A stretch of 15,520 nucleotides of DNA from Planctomycetaceae bacterium (GCA_029259875.1 JAJDEK010000442.1:1-15520); one strand, 5' to 3'; positions 5,697 to 15,064 are shown, counted from the stretch's first letter. Numbers and translations: made by a program. Notes: generated by a model from the sequence alone, not told the origin.

Positions 5697-7235
5697 TCAG
5701 GATCGCCAATATTGTTTGTGATATTTGGTAATCGTTTTCAGAGCCGGCTTGGCCTGCCCTTCGTGATTGATGAGACCAGAGTGTGGAAATCGTCGTGCAT
5801 CTTGATCTCGAAAGCGGGACCAAAACACTCCTGTAACAGCGGGTTTAGCCAGGAGTAAAGGCAAGTATAAGTCAATCCATTCTGCCTGTGCCGCTTCGCA
5901 CCAGTTCGTTTTCCACTGGTTTGTCTGCACTTTTGACATGCCAGGATTGCTGTCGTGCTCGACTGTATCATCACTGGGAAATGCCAATGTGATATGCAAT
6001 GGTAGATTCAGCACGCTCCATTTATCAATCAGCTTGGAGATATCCAGCAAATCATGATGATGAGAGCCGTTAGGGTGGTAACCGATACTGAATTCCAAAT
6101 CGATTCCGGAAAGACCGACTCCCAGCCGATCAATGGCATCAACAAATTGCATCGGTGATAACTGATGCTGACCTTTGGATAGATAATCACCCCATGGTTG
6201 TTCCACCCTGATGAAGCATTGAATTGAATCATCAGTTTGTTTAGCAACTTCAATAGCTCGTGCTGTTAATGTCAGGCGGGTTTCTTCGTTTAATCCGAAG
6301 ACTCCGCCAGTATTCATTGAGGAAACCAGTGTCCAGATTCGAATGCTTCCGGAATAGCGAGTGATCGCAGTTTCAATGAAATGTGAAATAATGCTTTGGA
6401 AGTTGACCATGTCCAGCTTCCAGGACTCAAGCCAGTCCGGTAATCCATGCGGGGCGAAATCCAGTAAACATCCTCCGCGGATGAGTAAATGATTTTTTTC
6501 ACACCAGTCAACCTGTTGGTCACATAAATCCCAGTTTTGATCTCCTTCAAATGGTTCGATCTGTTTCCAGTTTATCAAATCGGTGTTGACGGCATCAAAA
6601 GCCTGGCAGATTAGCTGGCTTTCCTGCGAGTCAGGAATAAACTCACCCAGATTACAACCAAGTGAAACAGGAAGTTTCATCGCCTGAGATCGCTGATGGA
6701 GAATACTCAATCGCTGTCTCGCATAGAGTTGAGTGAGCATTTCTGCAGCAGCATGTGCTTTCTGCAATGCGACACCTGCCAGCTTTGAGCACTCCTCCAA
6801 ATTATCTTGGGCCACGGCTGCCTGCGCAAATGCAGAGAATGCTTCATTGTGTAAAGTCCACAGTGCATCGGGAATATTCAGGCCCGCAATTTGCCACGCA
6901 CTGAGTTGATCTTTCAGAGTAGAAATTTTACCGCGCGCTAATTCCAGTAGCAGAACATATGGTTCTTCCCGCTCTGGTAATGAAGCAGTTCTAATCACAG
7001 GTCGTCCAAAGTTGTTAATATTCCAGACGATGTTGAGTTTGCAGCTTTGTGATGTTTGACGGCGAAAAGTCAGAAGATTTCCATCGACCTCAACGCGTGT
7101 AGGAAACACACGTCCGTCAACAGCGTTCAGATAGGCACGATGAAGATCAGACCAGTCTTCAGGTACTTGAGAAGGTGCAATTAAAAAACGCAAGTTGCCC
7201 ATAAAACGGGTCGCAATCGTTATCTGATTTTTCAA
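5697..7235 (-). CDS. GH10 (endo-1,4-beta-xylanase)-like protein lacking catalytic glutamates
   Basis: The 512-residue protein resembles planctomycete proteins annotated as glycoside hydrolase 10. Residues 1-180 form an N-terminal region with beta strands and helices. From about 185 a GH10-like TIM barrel follows: LIRGGCLLDFAPHGLPDWL (251-269) corresponds to the LRGH...W...PDWL segment, IWTLVSSMN (300-308) to the WDVVNE strand, LPLHITLAF (411-419) to LPIHITELD, and GVFWSRFRDQDAR (469-481) with SGLINHEGQAKPAL (486-499) to the C-terminal strand. At both Glu positions (acid/base and nucleophile) other residues stand: Ser306 and Leu417. No signal peptide is evident, so it may be cytoplasmic. The listed start is TTG at 7235; ATG at 7202 is an alternative, and neither has a clear ribosome binding site. 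Fold assignment is by eye. Confidence 0.75.
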   Translation of the reverse strand: MKNQITIATRFMGNLRFLIAPSQVPEDWSDLHRAYLNAVDGRVFPTRVEVDGNLLTFRRQTSQSCKLNIVWNINNFGRPVIRTASLPEREEPYVLLLELARGKISTLKDQLSAWQIAGLNIPDALWTLHNEAFSAFAQAAVAQDNLEECSKLAGVALQKAHAAAEMLTQLYARQRLSILHQRSQAMKLPVSLGCNLGEFIPDSQESQLICQAFDAVNTDLINWKQIEPFEGDQNWDLCDQQVDWCEKNHLLIRGGCLLDFAPHGLPDWLESWKLDMVNFQSIISHFIETAITRYSGSIRIWTLVSSMNTGGVFGLNEETRLTLTARAIEVAKQTDDSIQCFIRVEQPWGDYLSKGQHQLSPMQFVDAIDRLGVGLSGIDLEFSIGYHPNGSHHHDLLDISKLIDKWSVLNLPLHITLAFPSDDTVEHDSNPGMSKVQTNQWKTNWCEAAQAEWIDLYLPLLLAKPAVTGVFWSRFRDQDARRFPHSGLINHEGQAKPALKTITKYHKQYWRS

Positions 7236-7401
7236 GGATGATGTTAACTACTGGCCTCATAATTCATTATCACGTCTGAGAGGCTACAGGCAAGTGTAGA
7301 CTCGTATGTATGTACATTGAAGAGCGAGAGAAGATCAAGTACTCAGGAAACTGACGATCACTCATTTTGTGCGGGATTTATGGGTTATGATTTGTCGTCA
7401 A

Positions 7402-7430
7402 TTGTTTAGATTGCTTGTTCTCGCTACACT
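7402..7430 (+). promoter_or_regulatory. Candidate promoter of purC
   Basis: TTGTTT (7402-7407) and TACACT (7425-7430) are separated by 17 bases, a sigma70-like arrangement. Transcription would start near 7437, leaving a leader of about 40 bases before the purC ATG. It lies in the 241-bp gap between purC and the divergent GH10-like gene. Motif match only. Confidence 0.35.
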
Positions 7431-7476
7431 TCCTGTGTGTAAATTCATTGGGTTTTAATCATGGTGATCACGGTTT

Positions 7477-8367
7477 ATGACTTCAAATTCTCTTATCGAA
7501 AGTTCACTTCCGGGCATCCCCGTCAAGCGGGGAAAAGTACGTGATGTATACGACTTTGGGGATCGACTCTTGTTTGTGGCGACAGACCGAATCAGTGCGT
7601 TTGACTGGATTTTGTGTCCTGGAATTCCAGATAAAGGGCGGGTCTTAACCCAAATTAGCCGTTTTTGGTTTGAACGTTTTACGGAAATTTCCAATCATTT
7701 ACTAAGCATGAATCCTGCTGACTTACCGCTTCCAGATAATGCCGACCTAGATGTGCTCAGCGGTCGATGTATGGTGGTGAAAAAAACGGAAGTGGTTCCT
7801 TTTGAGTGTGTGGTCCGCGGTTATCTTTCCGGTTCTGGATGGAAGGATTATCTTGAAACGGGAGCTGTTTGTGGAATTGAACTTCCAACGGGGCTACAAC
7901 AAAGTGATCCACTTCCTCAGCCATTGTTCACGCCGGCAACAAAAGCGGAAACAGGCCACGACGAGAATGTTTCCTTTGAGACGATGTGTGCGGGCGTCGG
8001 TCAAGAGTTGGCAGAGCAGTTACGTGATCTCAGCATTCAGATTTATCAACAAGGATCAGAGTACGCGCGCAAGCAGGGAATTATTCTGGCCGATACGAAA
8101 TTTGAATTTGGTCTACTTGAGGGAGAACTGATTCTGATTGATGAAGTTTTAACTCCCGACAGTTCACGTTTCTGGCCCGCTGAACTTTACCAACCCGGAG
8201 GTCCTCAGCCTTCCCTGGACAAACAATTTGTGCGCGATTGGCTCGAGTCCACAACGTGGGACAAAAACAGCCCGCCTCCTGAACTTCCTGAAGAAATTGT
8301 GTCGAAAACACGTGAAAAATACTTTGACGCATTTCGAATGCTGACAGGGAATGAATGTACCTGGTAA
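7477..8367 (+). CDS. purC: Phosphoribosylaminoimidazole-succinocarboxamide synthase (SAICAR synthetase)
   Basis: PurC condenses CAIR with aspartate using ATP in de novo purine synthesis (cytoplasm). Conserved segments are in order: [20 protein letters not shown] (19-38, nucleotide-binding beta hairpin), DRISAFDW (37-44), [18 protein letters not shown] (108-125), ADTKFEFG (205-212) and [14 protein letters not shown] (221-234). At 296 residues it belongs to the long form that resembles the yeast enzyme more than the roughly 237-residue E. coli form. The start has only a weak GGTGAT at 7463-7468, eight bases upstream, but the N-terminus aligns well. No other pur gene is adjacent, so it seems to be transcribed alone. 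Confidence 0.96.
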   Translation: MTSNSLIESSLPGIPVKRGKVRDVYDFGDRLLFVATDRISAFDWILCPGIPDKGRVLTQISRFWFERFTEISNHLLSMNPADLPLPDNADLDVLSGRCMVVKKTEVVPFECVVRGYLSGSGWKDYLETGAVCGIELPTGLQQSDPLPQPLFTPATKAETGHDENVSFETMCAGVGQELAEQLRDLSIQIYQQGSEYARKQGIILADTKFEFGLLEGELILIDEVLTPDSSRFWPAELYQPGGPQPSLDKQFVRDWLESTTWDKNSPPPELPEEIVSKTREKYFDAFRMLTGNECTW

Positions 8368-8584
8368 CCAACGCGAATTCTGCCTTGGTTTCGCAGGAAA
8401 TTATGGCTATTCACCCTTTTTCTGTTTATACTGGGTGATGCAGGTCTGGTTGGGAGAGGCACCGTATCAATATTTTCCATGCGTGATTTCTTCATGTCAT
8501 TTTCCTGTACGATTCAGAGATAGCTGTAGTTATTCCTTATTTATTCATAGTTTTTTCTCTGCGAGTTTTTAGGAGAATGGGTCG

Positions 8585-10048
8585 ATGTCTTCATCAGAAA
8601 CTTCACCTCAAAAAGGGGCTTCTTCCTCGAACAAGATCACTCATTTGGGGGAATTCAGGCTAAAGCGCAAGCTGGGAGCCGGAGGCATGGGCGATGTCTA
8701 TCTGGCAGAACAGGAAAGCCTGGATCGAAAAGTGGCAATCAAAACACTGAAGAAAAAAATTGCCAACGATCCAAAATTTGTGGAACGTTTTTATCGTGAA
8801 GCCAAAGCGATGGCAAAGCTGGATCACCCCAATGTGGTTCGCTGTTATGCCGTTGGCGAAGATCACGGTTTCCACTATGTTGCCATTGAATATGTCGATG
8901 GCAAAAGTATGCAAGATTGGATGAATGAGCTAAAAAAACTTTCAGTGGGTGATGCAACGCTTATTATTCTTGCCTGCTTGGATGCTCTGTCGCATGCCCA
9001 TGAATCGAAGCTGATTCACCGAGACATTAAACCGGATAATATTCTGGTTACGAGTAAGGGAGTCGTAAAAGTGGCCGACTTGGGGTTGGCCAAAGCCGTC
9101 GATGAAGATAACTCCATGACGCAAAGTGGTACGGGATTAGGGACTCCCCTTTATATGCCCCCCGAGCAAGCACGGAATGCCAAACACGTCGATTATCGGA
9201 CCGATATTTATGCACTAGGGGGGACTTTTTATCACTTTCTGACAGGCAAGTTTCCCTTTGGCGGCGACTCGGCGCTGGAACTCATTATGAACAAGGAGTC
9301 AGGGAAATTTGAATCTGTTCGGAAACTCAATCCGGAAGTACCCGAAAAGCTAGATTTACTCATCGAAAAGATGATGGCAAAAAATCCGGATCACCGGTTT
9401 AAGAGTTGTGCCGAGATCATGGCTTTACTGGAAGATATGGAGCTCGAATCTTCGACGCTCAGTTTTATTGGTTCTGCAGAAACTGCCAACGTCTCGCGTG
9501 TCCGTCGCAAAGGAGCGGCATCTTCTAGTGCACCTCCTAAACGTAGTAGCGGACATGAAATCTCATCTGCCAAAGACGCCGAGCGGGGGGCTTCGAGTAA
9601 AAATAAAGAAGTTGTTGAGAAGCGCATCTGGTTTATTCAGCATATGAATGCTGCTGGAAAGACAATGGTCAGTAAAATGACGGTAGCACAGATAAAACAG
9701 GGAGTGAAAGCCGGAGTCATTAACACCGGAGCAAAAGTCAAACGCACAGCAGACGGTCAGTTCATTTCACTCGCACAGTGTCCTGAATTCGATTCTGTGA
9801 TGCAGGTCCGTACGATTAAAGATAAAGCAGATGCGCGTGCGATGAATATGGGGGATAAGATTAAAGAAATCAGCCGTGATTATGATCGCAGAGATCGTCG
9901 GCGATTCTTCAAAAATTTGGCTGAAGGCACATGGGGCTGGATTACACTGATCATTTATCTGGGAATCATAGCCGGAATATGTTACCTCGGTTATCTGTTT
10001 ATTCCGGAATTGTGGCGCTGGATCGCCGTAAAATTGAATTTATCCTGA
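8585..10048 (+). CDS. Membrane-anchored Hanks-type Ser/Thr protein kinase with GYF_2-like module
   Basis: A eukaryotic-like protein kinase of 487 residues. The kinase domain spans about 24-285: glycine loop GAGGMGDV (31-38), VAIK with K53, E72 in helix C, catalytic loop HRDIKPDN (145-152, D147), metal-binding DLG (165-167, in place of DFG), GTPLYMPPEQ (186-195) and DIYALGG (207-213). Residues 290-345 are a Ser/Ala/Lys-rich linker. Residues 346-400 (from RIWFIQHM to LAQCPEF) resemble a GYF_2/DUF4339 module, a common add-on in planctomycete proteins (inference). A single membrane helix at about 451-473 (WITLIIYLGIIAGICYLGYL) and a short tail follow, placing the kinase in the cytoplasm. AGGAGA at 8571-8576 lies 8 bases before ATG. 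Substrate unknown. Confidence 0.93.
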   Translation: MSSSETSPQKGASSSNKITHLGEFRLKRKLGAGGMGDVYLAEQESLDRKVAIKTLKKKIANDPKFVERFYREAKAMAKLDHPNVVRCYAVGEDHGFHYVAIEYVDGKSMQDWMNELKKLSVGDATLIILACLDALSHAHESKLIHRDIKPDNILVTSKGVVKVADLGLAKAVDEDNSMTQSGTGLGTPLYMPPEQARNAKHVDYRTDIYALGGTFYHFLTGKFPFGGDSALELIMNKESGKFESVRKLNPEVPEKLDLLIEKMMAKNPDHRFKSCAEIMALLEDMELESSTLSFIGSAETANVSRVRRKGAASSSAPPKRSSGHEISSAKDAERGASSKNKEVVEKRIWFIQHMNAAGKTMVSKMTVAQIKQGVKAGVINTGAKVKRTADGQFISLAQCPEFDSVMQVRTIKDKADARAMNMGDKIKEISRDYDRRDRRRFFKNLAEGTWGWITLIIYLGIIAGICYLGYLFIPELWRWIAVKLNLS

Positions 10049-10141
10049 AAATTTATCAATGTTCGGTTCCTGGAGACGTAAATAGTTTATGGTATTATTT
10101 ATTTCTCACATTCCGACAGTCTGTTTGACGATGAATTCAGT

Positions 10142-12538
10142 ATGACTGAACGAATATTTCCTGAATCTGTTTCCCGCACTAGCCGTGTGAATTTTCGTTT
10201 GAAAAGCGCAAGCGTCACTCTTCTGGCATATTTGCTCTTAGTCGGGCAAGGTGTATCTCTCGTTGGAGATGTTCGTGCGGGTGAAGTGGAGCTGAAGCAT
10301 GGCACCATCATTCGCGGTGAGCTGGCTCCGATTTTAGGCCTGACTGATGCGTTGGCTGCCAAAATTCAAGGCAAAGGGCCTAATGACCCGGATCCCGCGG
10401 CTCCGATTCTCATGATTGATAATGGAATCATTCGCTATTTTGTGCCGCGCAGGTTGGTCGTACGCTTAAACAATGACCAAGATCTTTCCCTACTGGAAAC
10501 GTTTCAAATGAAACAACAGACAAGGGGGCGCCAACACATGTTGAAACAAGTGGGGTCATACATTGATGTCACTGATTTTGATCAATTTGGCCGTCGTACT
10601 GTCACTCTCAAAACGAACAAAGGGCAACTGCCATTGTTACAGGGAGTCACAGAAATCACGCCGCATTATCTCAAAGTGATTGGTTTGAAGCATCAATGGG
10701 AGTTGGGGCTCCGAACCACTTCTGTGAAAGACGAAATTCTCAAAGCGATGCTAAATCGTACGATTGACTCTCTCAATCCAAACGATCGAATTGCTGTTGC
10801 GAGGTTTTACATTCAGGCAGGATTGTATATTCAAGCAGCGGAAGCATTTGATGACATCGAGAGAGACTTTCCAGAGTACAAAGAGAAAATCGCTACGTAT
10901 GTGAAAGATTTACGTTCGTTACATAGTCAACAACTACTAGATGAACTCAAGCAGCGTCGCACAGCAGGTCAGCATCGTTTAGCACAAGTGGCAATTACAA
11001 AATTTCCCACGAACAATGTGAGCCAATCCATTCTCAGACAGATTCGAGAAGTTGAAGAAGAATATCTGAAAGGTCATGAGCAAATCGAGAAAGCCAAATT
11101 TCGATTGGGAGAATTGGAAGCTGAAGTCAAAGATCCCACAACAAAAAATTTGTTGCAAGCCTATCGCCGAGAAGTGATCACTCAACTCAATTTCGAGTCT
11201 GTAGAGAGGCTCTCTGCTTTCCTCAATCTTGAGAGCGATGATTCTCTCTCTGCACGGGAAAAATTAGCGATTGCTTATTCGGGCTGGATTGTCGGTGCTG
11301 CTAACGTTGTCACCGATTTGGATACTGCTTTGAATTTGTGGATCGCGCGTGCACAAGTACTCGACTACTTGCGTAGCGAAGAGGAAAAGCAGAAAGAGTC
11401 AATGCTGGAGACTCTCAAAAAGCTGGAAGGCATCTCTACCGCAGTTGTGAAGCAAATGATTCCTCTCTTGCCCCCTGTTTTGGATGCTCCTGTGCGTGAC
11501 AACGATCAGGCATTTCCTATTCAAGTGACCGACCCAAATGCAGAAGTTCCAGTTTCGTATTCGGTTTTGTTACCAATCGAATATAACCCTCATCATACCT
11601 ACCCGATGATTGTCGCGTTGCGTCCCTTTCAGCGGACAGCCAAATCAGAGCTAAACTGGTGGGGTCGGTTTAAAAACGGTCCTGGTCAATCACAACGTCG
11701 GGGTTACATCGTGATTTCTCCCGAATATTTGCAGAAAGGTCAAAAGGACTATCATGACAATGTGACAGCGCACTATGCAGTGATTCAATCAATACGGGAT
11801 GCTCGCAAGCGTTTCAGTGTCGATTCTGATCGTGTATTTCTTGCAGGACATGGCACGGGTGCTGATGCGGCCTTTGATATTGGCATGTCTCATCCTAGTC
11901 TGTTTGCAGGTGTGATTCCTATCGCGGGCAAAACCAGTGCCTTTAATTTGCATTACTGGAAAAACGCAAAGCATTTGCCTTGGTACATTGTGGGGGGAGA
12001 ACTTGACCGTGATACGCTGGCGCATAATTCTCTCGTGGTCAATCGCATGATGCGGTACGGTTTTGATGTGATTTATGCCGAGTATAAAGGGCGGGGTTAT
12101 GAGAGCTATTATGAAGAAATTCATAACCTGTTTAACTGGATGGACCTGCAACAGCGATTTAAATATCCGAAAGAAATCGAAGAGAAAATCCTACGTCCAA
12201 GCGATAATCGTTTTTATTGGGCACGCACCGAAAAATTTCCTGTTCAAATCTTGCGACCCAAAAGCGTAAACGGAAATCAACGGATTCGGGCTAAGCCGGT
12301 TACTTTGAATGTCAGTATCAAAGTAGGCAATGTCATTTATGTTAGATCTGGAGGAAAGATTGTCACATTGTGGCTTTCTCCGGAGCTTGTTGATTATGAA
12401 AAACGTCTCGAAGTTCGTATCGGTGGAAAGCGAAAGTTTAACGATTTCCTCCGTCCGGATATGAAAGCGATGTTGGACGATTTTCAAAATCGAGGTGACC
12501 GACAAAAGCTGTTTGACGTTCGGCTCGATTTCTTTTAG
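10142..12538 (+). CDS. Large secreted alpha/beta-hydrolase-fold protein with degenerate triad
   Basis: A 798-residue protein with a long basic n-region and a hydrophobic stretch (residues 23-41) ending in VRA, so probably exported. Residues 47-200 look like a beta-rich N-terminal domain. Residues 205-440 are helical, with a TPR-like start (VARFYIQAGLYIQAAEAF) and a coiled-coil-like segment near 298-330. Residues 470-670 are an alpha/beta-hydrolase (esterase/peptidase-like) domain: SVLLPIEYNPHHTYPMIVAL, then GYIVISPEY, DSDRVFLAGHGTGADAAFD, WYIVGGELDRD and a C-terminal helix ending FNWMDLQQR. The nucleophile elbow reads GHGTG (569-573), with Gly571 where Ser is expected, and GRGYE has Tyr653 where the catalytic His usually sits. 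A beta-rich C-terminal domain (685-798) follows. No clear ribosome binding site precedes the ATG. The gene lies 93 bases after the kinase gene, possibly cotranscribed. Confidence 0.82.
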   Translation: MTERIFPESVSRTSRVNFRLKSASVTLLAYLLLVGQGVSLVGDVRAGEVELKHGTIIRGELAPILGLTDALAAKIQGKGPNDPDPAAPILMIDNGIIRYFVPRRLVVRLNNDQDLSLLETFQMKQQTRGRQHMLKQVGSYIDVTDFDQFGRRTVTLKTNKGQLPLLQGVTEITPHYLKVIGLKHQWELGLRTTSVKDEILKAMLNRTIDSLNPNDRIAVARFYIQAGLYIQAAEAFDDIERDFPEYKEKIATYVKDLRSLHSQQLLDELKQRRTAGQHRLAQVAITKFPTNNVSQSILRQIREVEEEYLKGHEQIEKAKFRLGELEAEVKDPTTKNLLQAYRREVITQLNFESVERLSAFLNLESDDSLSAREKLAIAYSGWIVGAANVVTDLDTALNLWIARAQVLDYLRSEEEKQKESMLETLKKLEGISTAVVKQMIPLLPPVLDAPVRDNDQAFPIQVTDPNAEVPVSYSVLLPIEYNPHHTYPMIVALRPFQRTAKSELNWWGRFKNGPGQSQRRGYIVISPEYLQKGQKDYHDNVTAHYAVIQSIRDARKRFSVDSDRVFLAGHGTGADAAFDIGMSHPSLFAGVIPIAGKTSAFNLHYWKNAKHLPWYIVGGELDRDTLAHNSLVVNRMMRYGFDVIYAEYKGRGYESYYEEIHNLFNWMDLQQRFKYPKEIEEKILRPSDNRFYWARTEKFPVQILRPKSVNGNQRIRAKPVTLNVSIKVGNVIYVRSGGKIVTLWLSPELVDYEKRLEVRIGGKRKFNDFLRPDMKAMLDDFQNRGDRQKLFDVRLDFF

Positions 12539-12586
12539 TGCGGATCATCTAAAGGGTGGCTTGCAATAATTGATCACTCGGTTCTT

Positions 12587-13801
12587 TCAATTGCCAACAA
12601 AAGACATGATCCGGGCGGCATGCCCTTTACTGGATGACTTCTCACTCAGCCTGATCTTGGCATGGTGCTTGCCCGGCTTTAACTGGCTATCAAAAACAAC
12701 GGAGCGTGGGTAGTGCAGGCCTTTACTATAGTTGTGATATAGATCGAAAGGTTGAAAGGGACCACCATCAATACTCACTTCCAGAATACCTGCATCGGGA
12801 CCGGCGACAACATAGACGCCCAGTGCTGTCCCTTCAAAAGCAAGTTCCATTTCAGAACCTGCCTTTGTGGCTGATAACATGGGAATACTCGTGAAACGAC
12901 TACGTTTACTTCCAGGGATGGAATTCCACTCGGGAACTTCAATTGTCCATCCCGATTTTAGCTTCGCATTTTTGACATTAATCAGACGACCATTTCGAAA
13001 ACTAAATGGATCGAGCGGTCCTTTGGGAGAAGCGTGTTTGGTGCGTTGGCCCTTTTCCTGCCAAGCTTGAGTGAGCAACTTTTCAATCATCGTAGCACAG
13101 ATGGCGTTTCCGAACGGTGCAGGATGAGTCCCTCCAAACTGCTTCCAGGTCAATTGATTTGCATCAATGAGTCGGGTAACTTCACTTGCCAAATCAATGG
13201 TTGAAATTTGATAATGCTCGGCAACACGTTCGTGGCTGGAACTGGAGAGCGGTCTTTTTTTCTGCTGAATCGTCTCCAGCATCGAAGGATTCACAAAGTG
13301 TACCATCACAATATCTGCATGCGGATTGTGACGGCGAATTTGTGCGATCACGCCTTCCATACCTCGCACGGCTGCAGTTGCAGAATGGCCCGCATCCTGG
13401 TCATCATTAACGGCGAACTCTACAAAAAATAGATCAACGGGTCCTTGGCTCAGTACATCACGCTTAGTGCGAAAGGCGCCGGTGTTCGAACAAGTTGATG
13501 AGATACCAGCATTCGTAAATTGGAATTTTGTTTTAGGAAACGTCTTCTCCAGAAATTGGCAAACCATCGGGCGGTATCCGTTCATTTCTGTAATGGAACC
13601 ACCCAGAAAAGCGACATGGCCGGTTTTGTCTGCTTCAAATTTCTGCTTACTATTTAGATAATTCCCTCGTAGGTGAATGTGTTGCGTAGAAACGTCAGGA
13701 AGATTCTTCGGTTTTTCTGCGTTGAGATTTGTTTTGAAAGAAAATGCGATTGCTAGGGTGAAACAGAAAATCAGGGATGTTCTGAGGATGTTGCTCTTCA
13801 T
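12587..13801 (-). CDS. Secreted SGNH/GDSL-type hydrolase with C-terminal beta domain
   Basis: A 404-residue protein with a signal peptide (hydrophobic TSLIFCFTLAIAFSF, cleavage near NAE, residue 28). SGNH blocks are visible: FLGGSIT with Ser69 (block I), NAGISS with Gly99 (block II), VEFAVND with Asn132 (block III) and GGTHPAPFGN with His226 (block V). The Asp usually found three residues before the His is Gly223. Residues 290-404 form a beta-rich C-terminal domain (GTALGVYVVAGPDAG, VSIDGGPFQPFDLY), resembling the accessory domain of carbohydrate esterases. The substrate is probably an ester-decorated polysaccharide or another acyl ester outside the cytoplasm (inference). No strong ribosome binding site is seen. 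The gene is convergent with the alpha/beta-hydrolase gene and divergent from the ThuA-like gene. Confidence 0.87.
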   Translation of the reverse strand: MKSNILRTSLIFCFTLAIAFSFKTNLNAEKPKNLPDVSTQHIHLRGNYLNSKQKFEADKTGHVAFLGGSITEMNGYRPMVCQFLEKTFPKTKFQFTNAGISSTCSNTGAFRTKRDVLSQGPVDLFFVEFAVNDDQDAGHSATAAVRGMEGVIAQIRRHNPHADIVMVHFVNPSMLETIQQKKRPLSSSSHERVAEHYQISTIDLASEVTRLIDANQLTWKQFGGTHPAPFGNAICATMIEKLLTQAWQEKGQRTKHASPKGPLDPFSFRNGRLINVKNAKLKSGWTIEVPEWNSIPGSKRSRFTSIPMLSATKAGSEMELAFEGTALGVYVVAGPDAGILEVSIDGGPFQPFDLYHNYSKGLHYPRSVVFDSQLKPGKHHAKIRLSEKSSSKGHAARIMSFVGN

Positions 13802-14017
13802 GCTGCTTGCTAACTCAAAAAAAAGTAAAAGGGGGATTTCTAACTAAAATCGAAAGACTTTATAGTGTCCAGCATGCAAAATCTGAAGGGCAAGGTCAAG
13901 AGTTCTCCCGTTCAACAATTGATTTAGGGTCCCCTGATCCGATACGATAGAGGCCGAACCGAAGTAAGTTGTTATACTTCACATATATAGTAGCCCTCAG
14001 CGTTGGCAGGAGTATTC

Positions 14018-14995
14018 ATGAAACCGTTTTCTTTTCTCTTGATCTGTTTTTCTTCAATAATGTTGGGTTCAACATTTATGGCAGAGACACAAGCGGGTGA
14101 GAAACCCCATGTGGTTTTTGTGACCGGTGATGATGAATACCGGTCCGAAGAATCGATGCCTATGCTGGCAAAGATTTTGAAGCGGGATTATGGCTTCGAT
14201 GTCACGATATGTTATTCACTCGATCAAGATGGCAATATTGCGCCGGGAAATCAAAAATCGATCAGTGGATTGGAAGCACTCGAAGATGCTGACTTGATGG
14301 TGTTATATACTCGATTTCGTGATCTACCTCCTGAACAGTTTCAATATTTTTTGAACTATGTGAAATCAGGAAAGCCTGTCGTCGGCTTTCGTACCGCGAC
14401 GCATGCGTTTCTGTTCCGGGATCCAAAGAGTCCTTATAAAGATTGGAATAATAAAAAAATTGCTGATCTAGTTGGACAAAGATGGATTACCCATCATGGT
14501 CACTTCGGTGATGGACACGAGCATCTGACCAAAGTGACCATTGATGATACGGCCAAAAATCATCCAATTTTACGAGGAGTAAAACCGTATAAAGCCTATT
14601 CTTGGCTATATCACGTTCATGGTGGCAGTGATGGTCATAAATTGGCTGGCGATAGCCAACCGCTTTTGACAGGACACTCATTAAAATCAAATCATGAGAA
14701 GAAGGGAAACCTTAAGAAGTTTCCGATGACCAACCCCGTGGCGTGGACGAAGACATATGAAGGGGCAGATGGAACGAAAGGACGAGTGTTCTTTACAACT
14801 ACAGCACACCCATTTGATTTCAACGATTCGAACGTACGAAAGCTGTCTATCAATGGAATTTTGTGGGCACTGGGAATGGATGACAAAATTCCTCAACAAG
14901 GTGCCAAGACGGATATCGTGGGGAACTATTCTCCGAATAATTCTGGTACCGGACCTAAAAAATATAAAACGGGCCAAAAGCCAGAAAAGCTTTGA
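14018..14995 (+). CDS. Secreted ThuA-like protein
   Basis: ThuA-domain proteins have a class I glutamine-amidotransferase-like fold and occur in many sugar-utilisation loci; planctomycetes carry many secreted copies. The start at 14018 is chosen because AGGAG (14008-14012) lies five bases upstream and a signal peptide follows directly ([20 protein letters not shown], cleavage near QAG, residue 26). An in-frame TTG at 14003 overlaps that site and is less likely. The 325-residue protein shows the ThuA pattern: [20 protein letters not shown] (31-50), [12 protein letters not shown] (92-103), [14 protein letters not shown] (118-131), NHPILRGV (181-188), NPVAWTKTY (239-247), [14 protein letters not shown] (255-268) and NGILWALG (279-286). 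The C-terminus is Lys/Pro-rich. Precise activity unknown. Confidence 0.9.
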   Translation: MKPFSFLLICFSSIMLGSTFMAETQAGEKPHVVFVTGDDEYRSEESMPMLAKILKRDYGFDVTICYSLDQDGNIAPGNQKSISGLEALEDADLMVLYTRFRDLPPEQFQYFLNYVKSGKPVVGFRTATHAFLFRDPKSPYKDWNNKKIADLVGQRWITHHGHFGDGHEHLTKVTIDDTAKNHPILRGVKPYKAYSWLYHVHGGSDGHKLAGDSQPLLTGHSLKSNHEKKGNLKKFPMTNPVAWTKTYEGADGTKGRVFFTTTAHPFDFNDSNVRKLSINGILWALGMDDKIPQQGAKTDIVGNYSPNNSGTGPKKYKTGQKPEKL

Positions 14996-15024
14996 TTAGA
15001 AAATTTTAATCAAATCCAACTCAT

Positions 15025-15055
15025 AGAGCACGTGTTTACACCGTGCTCTTTTTTT
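15025..15055 (+). terminator. Strong intrinsic terminator after the ThuA-like gene
   Basis: AGAGCACG (15025-15032) pairs with CGTGCTCT (15042-15049), with further TGT/ACA pairing inside the loop, followed by an unbroken T run to 15055. It lies 30 bases after the ThuA-like stop codon. On the minus strand no T run follows the stem, so it should act mainly on plus-strand transcripts. Confidence 0.88.
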
Positions 15056-15064
15056 ATGCCTATG

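Noticed and set aside
8351..8572. 73-codon plus-strand ORF after purC
   Set aside because: It starts inside purC in another frame, has no ribosome binding site, and its Cys/Phe/Ser-rich product matches nothing I recognise. The 217-bp gap before the kinase is better read as leader DNA.
11789..12151. 120-codon minus-strand ORF
   Set aside because: It lies wholly antisense to the well-supported alpha/beta-hydrolase-fold gene, shows no recognisable motif and has no ribosome binding site.
13961..13991. Possible promoter and GAAGTA/TACTTC inverted repeat upstream of the ThuA-like gene
   Set aside because: TATACT and TATAGT hexamers are present but no -35 element sits at an acceptable distance, and the six-base arms are too short to claim an operator.
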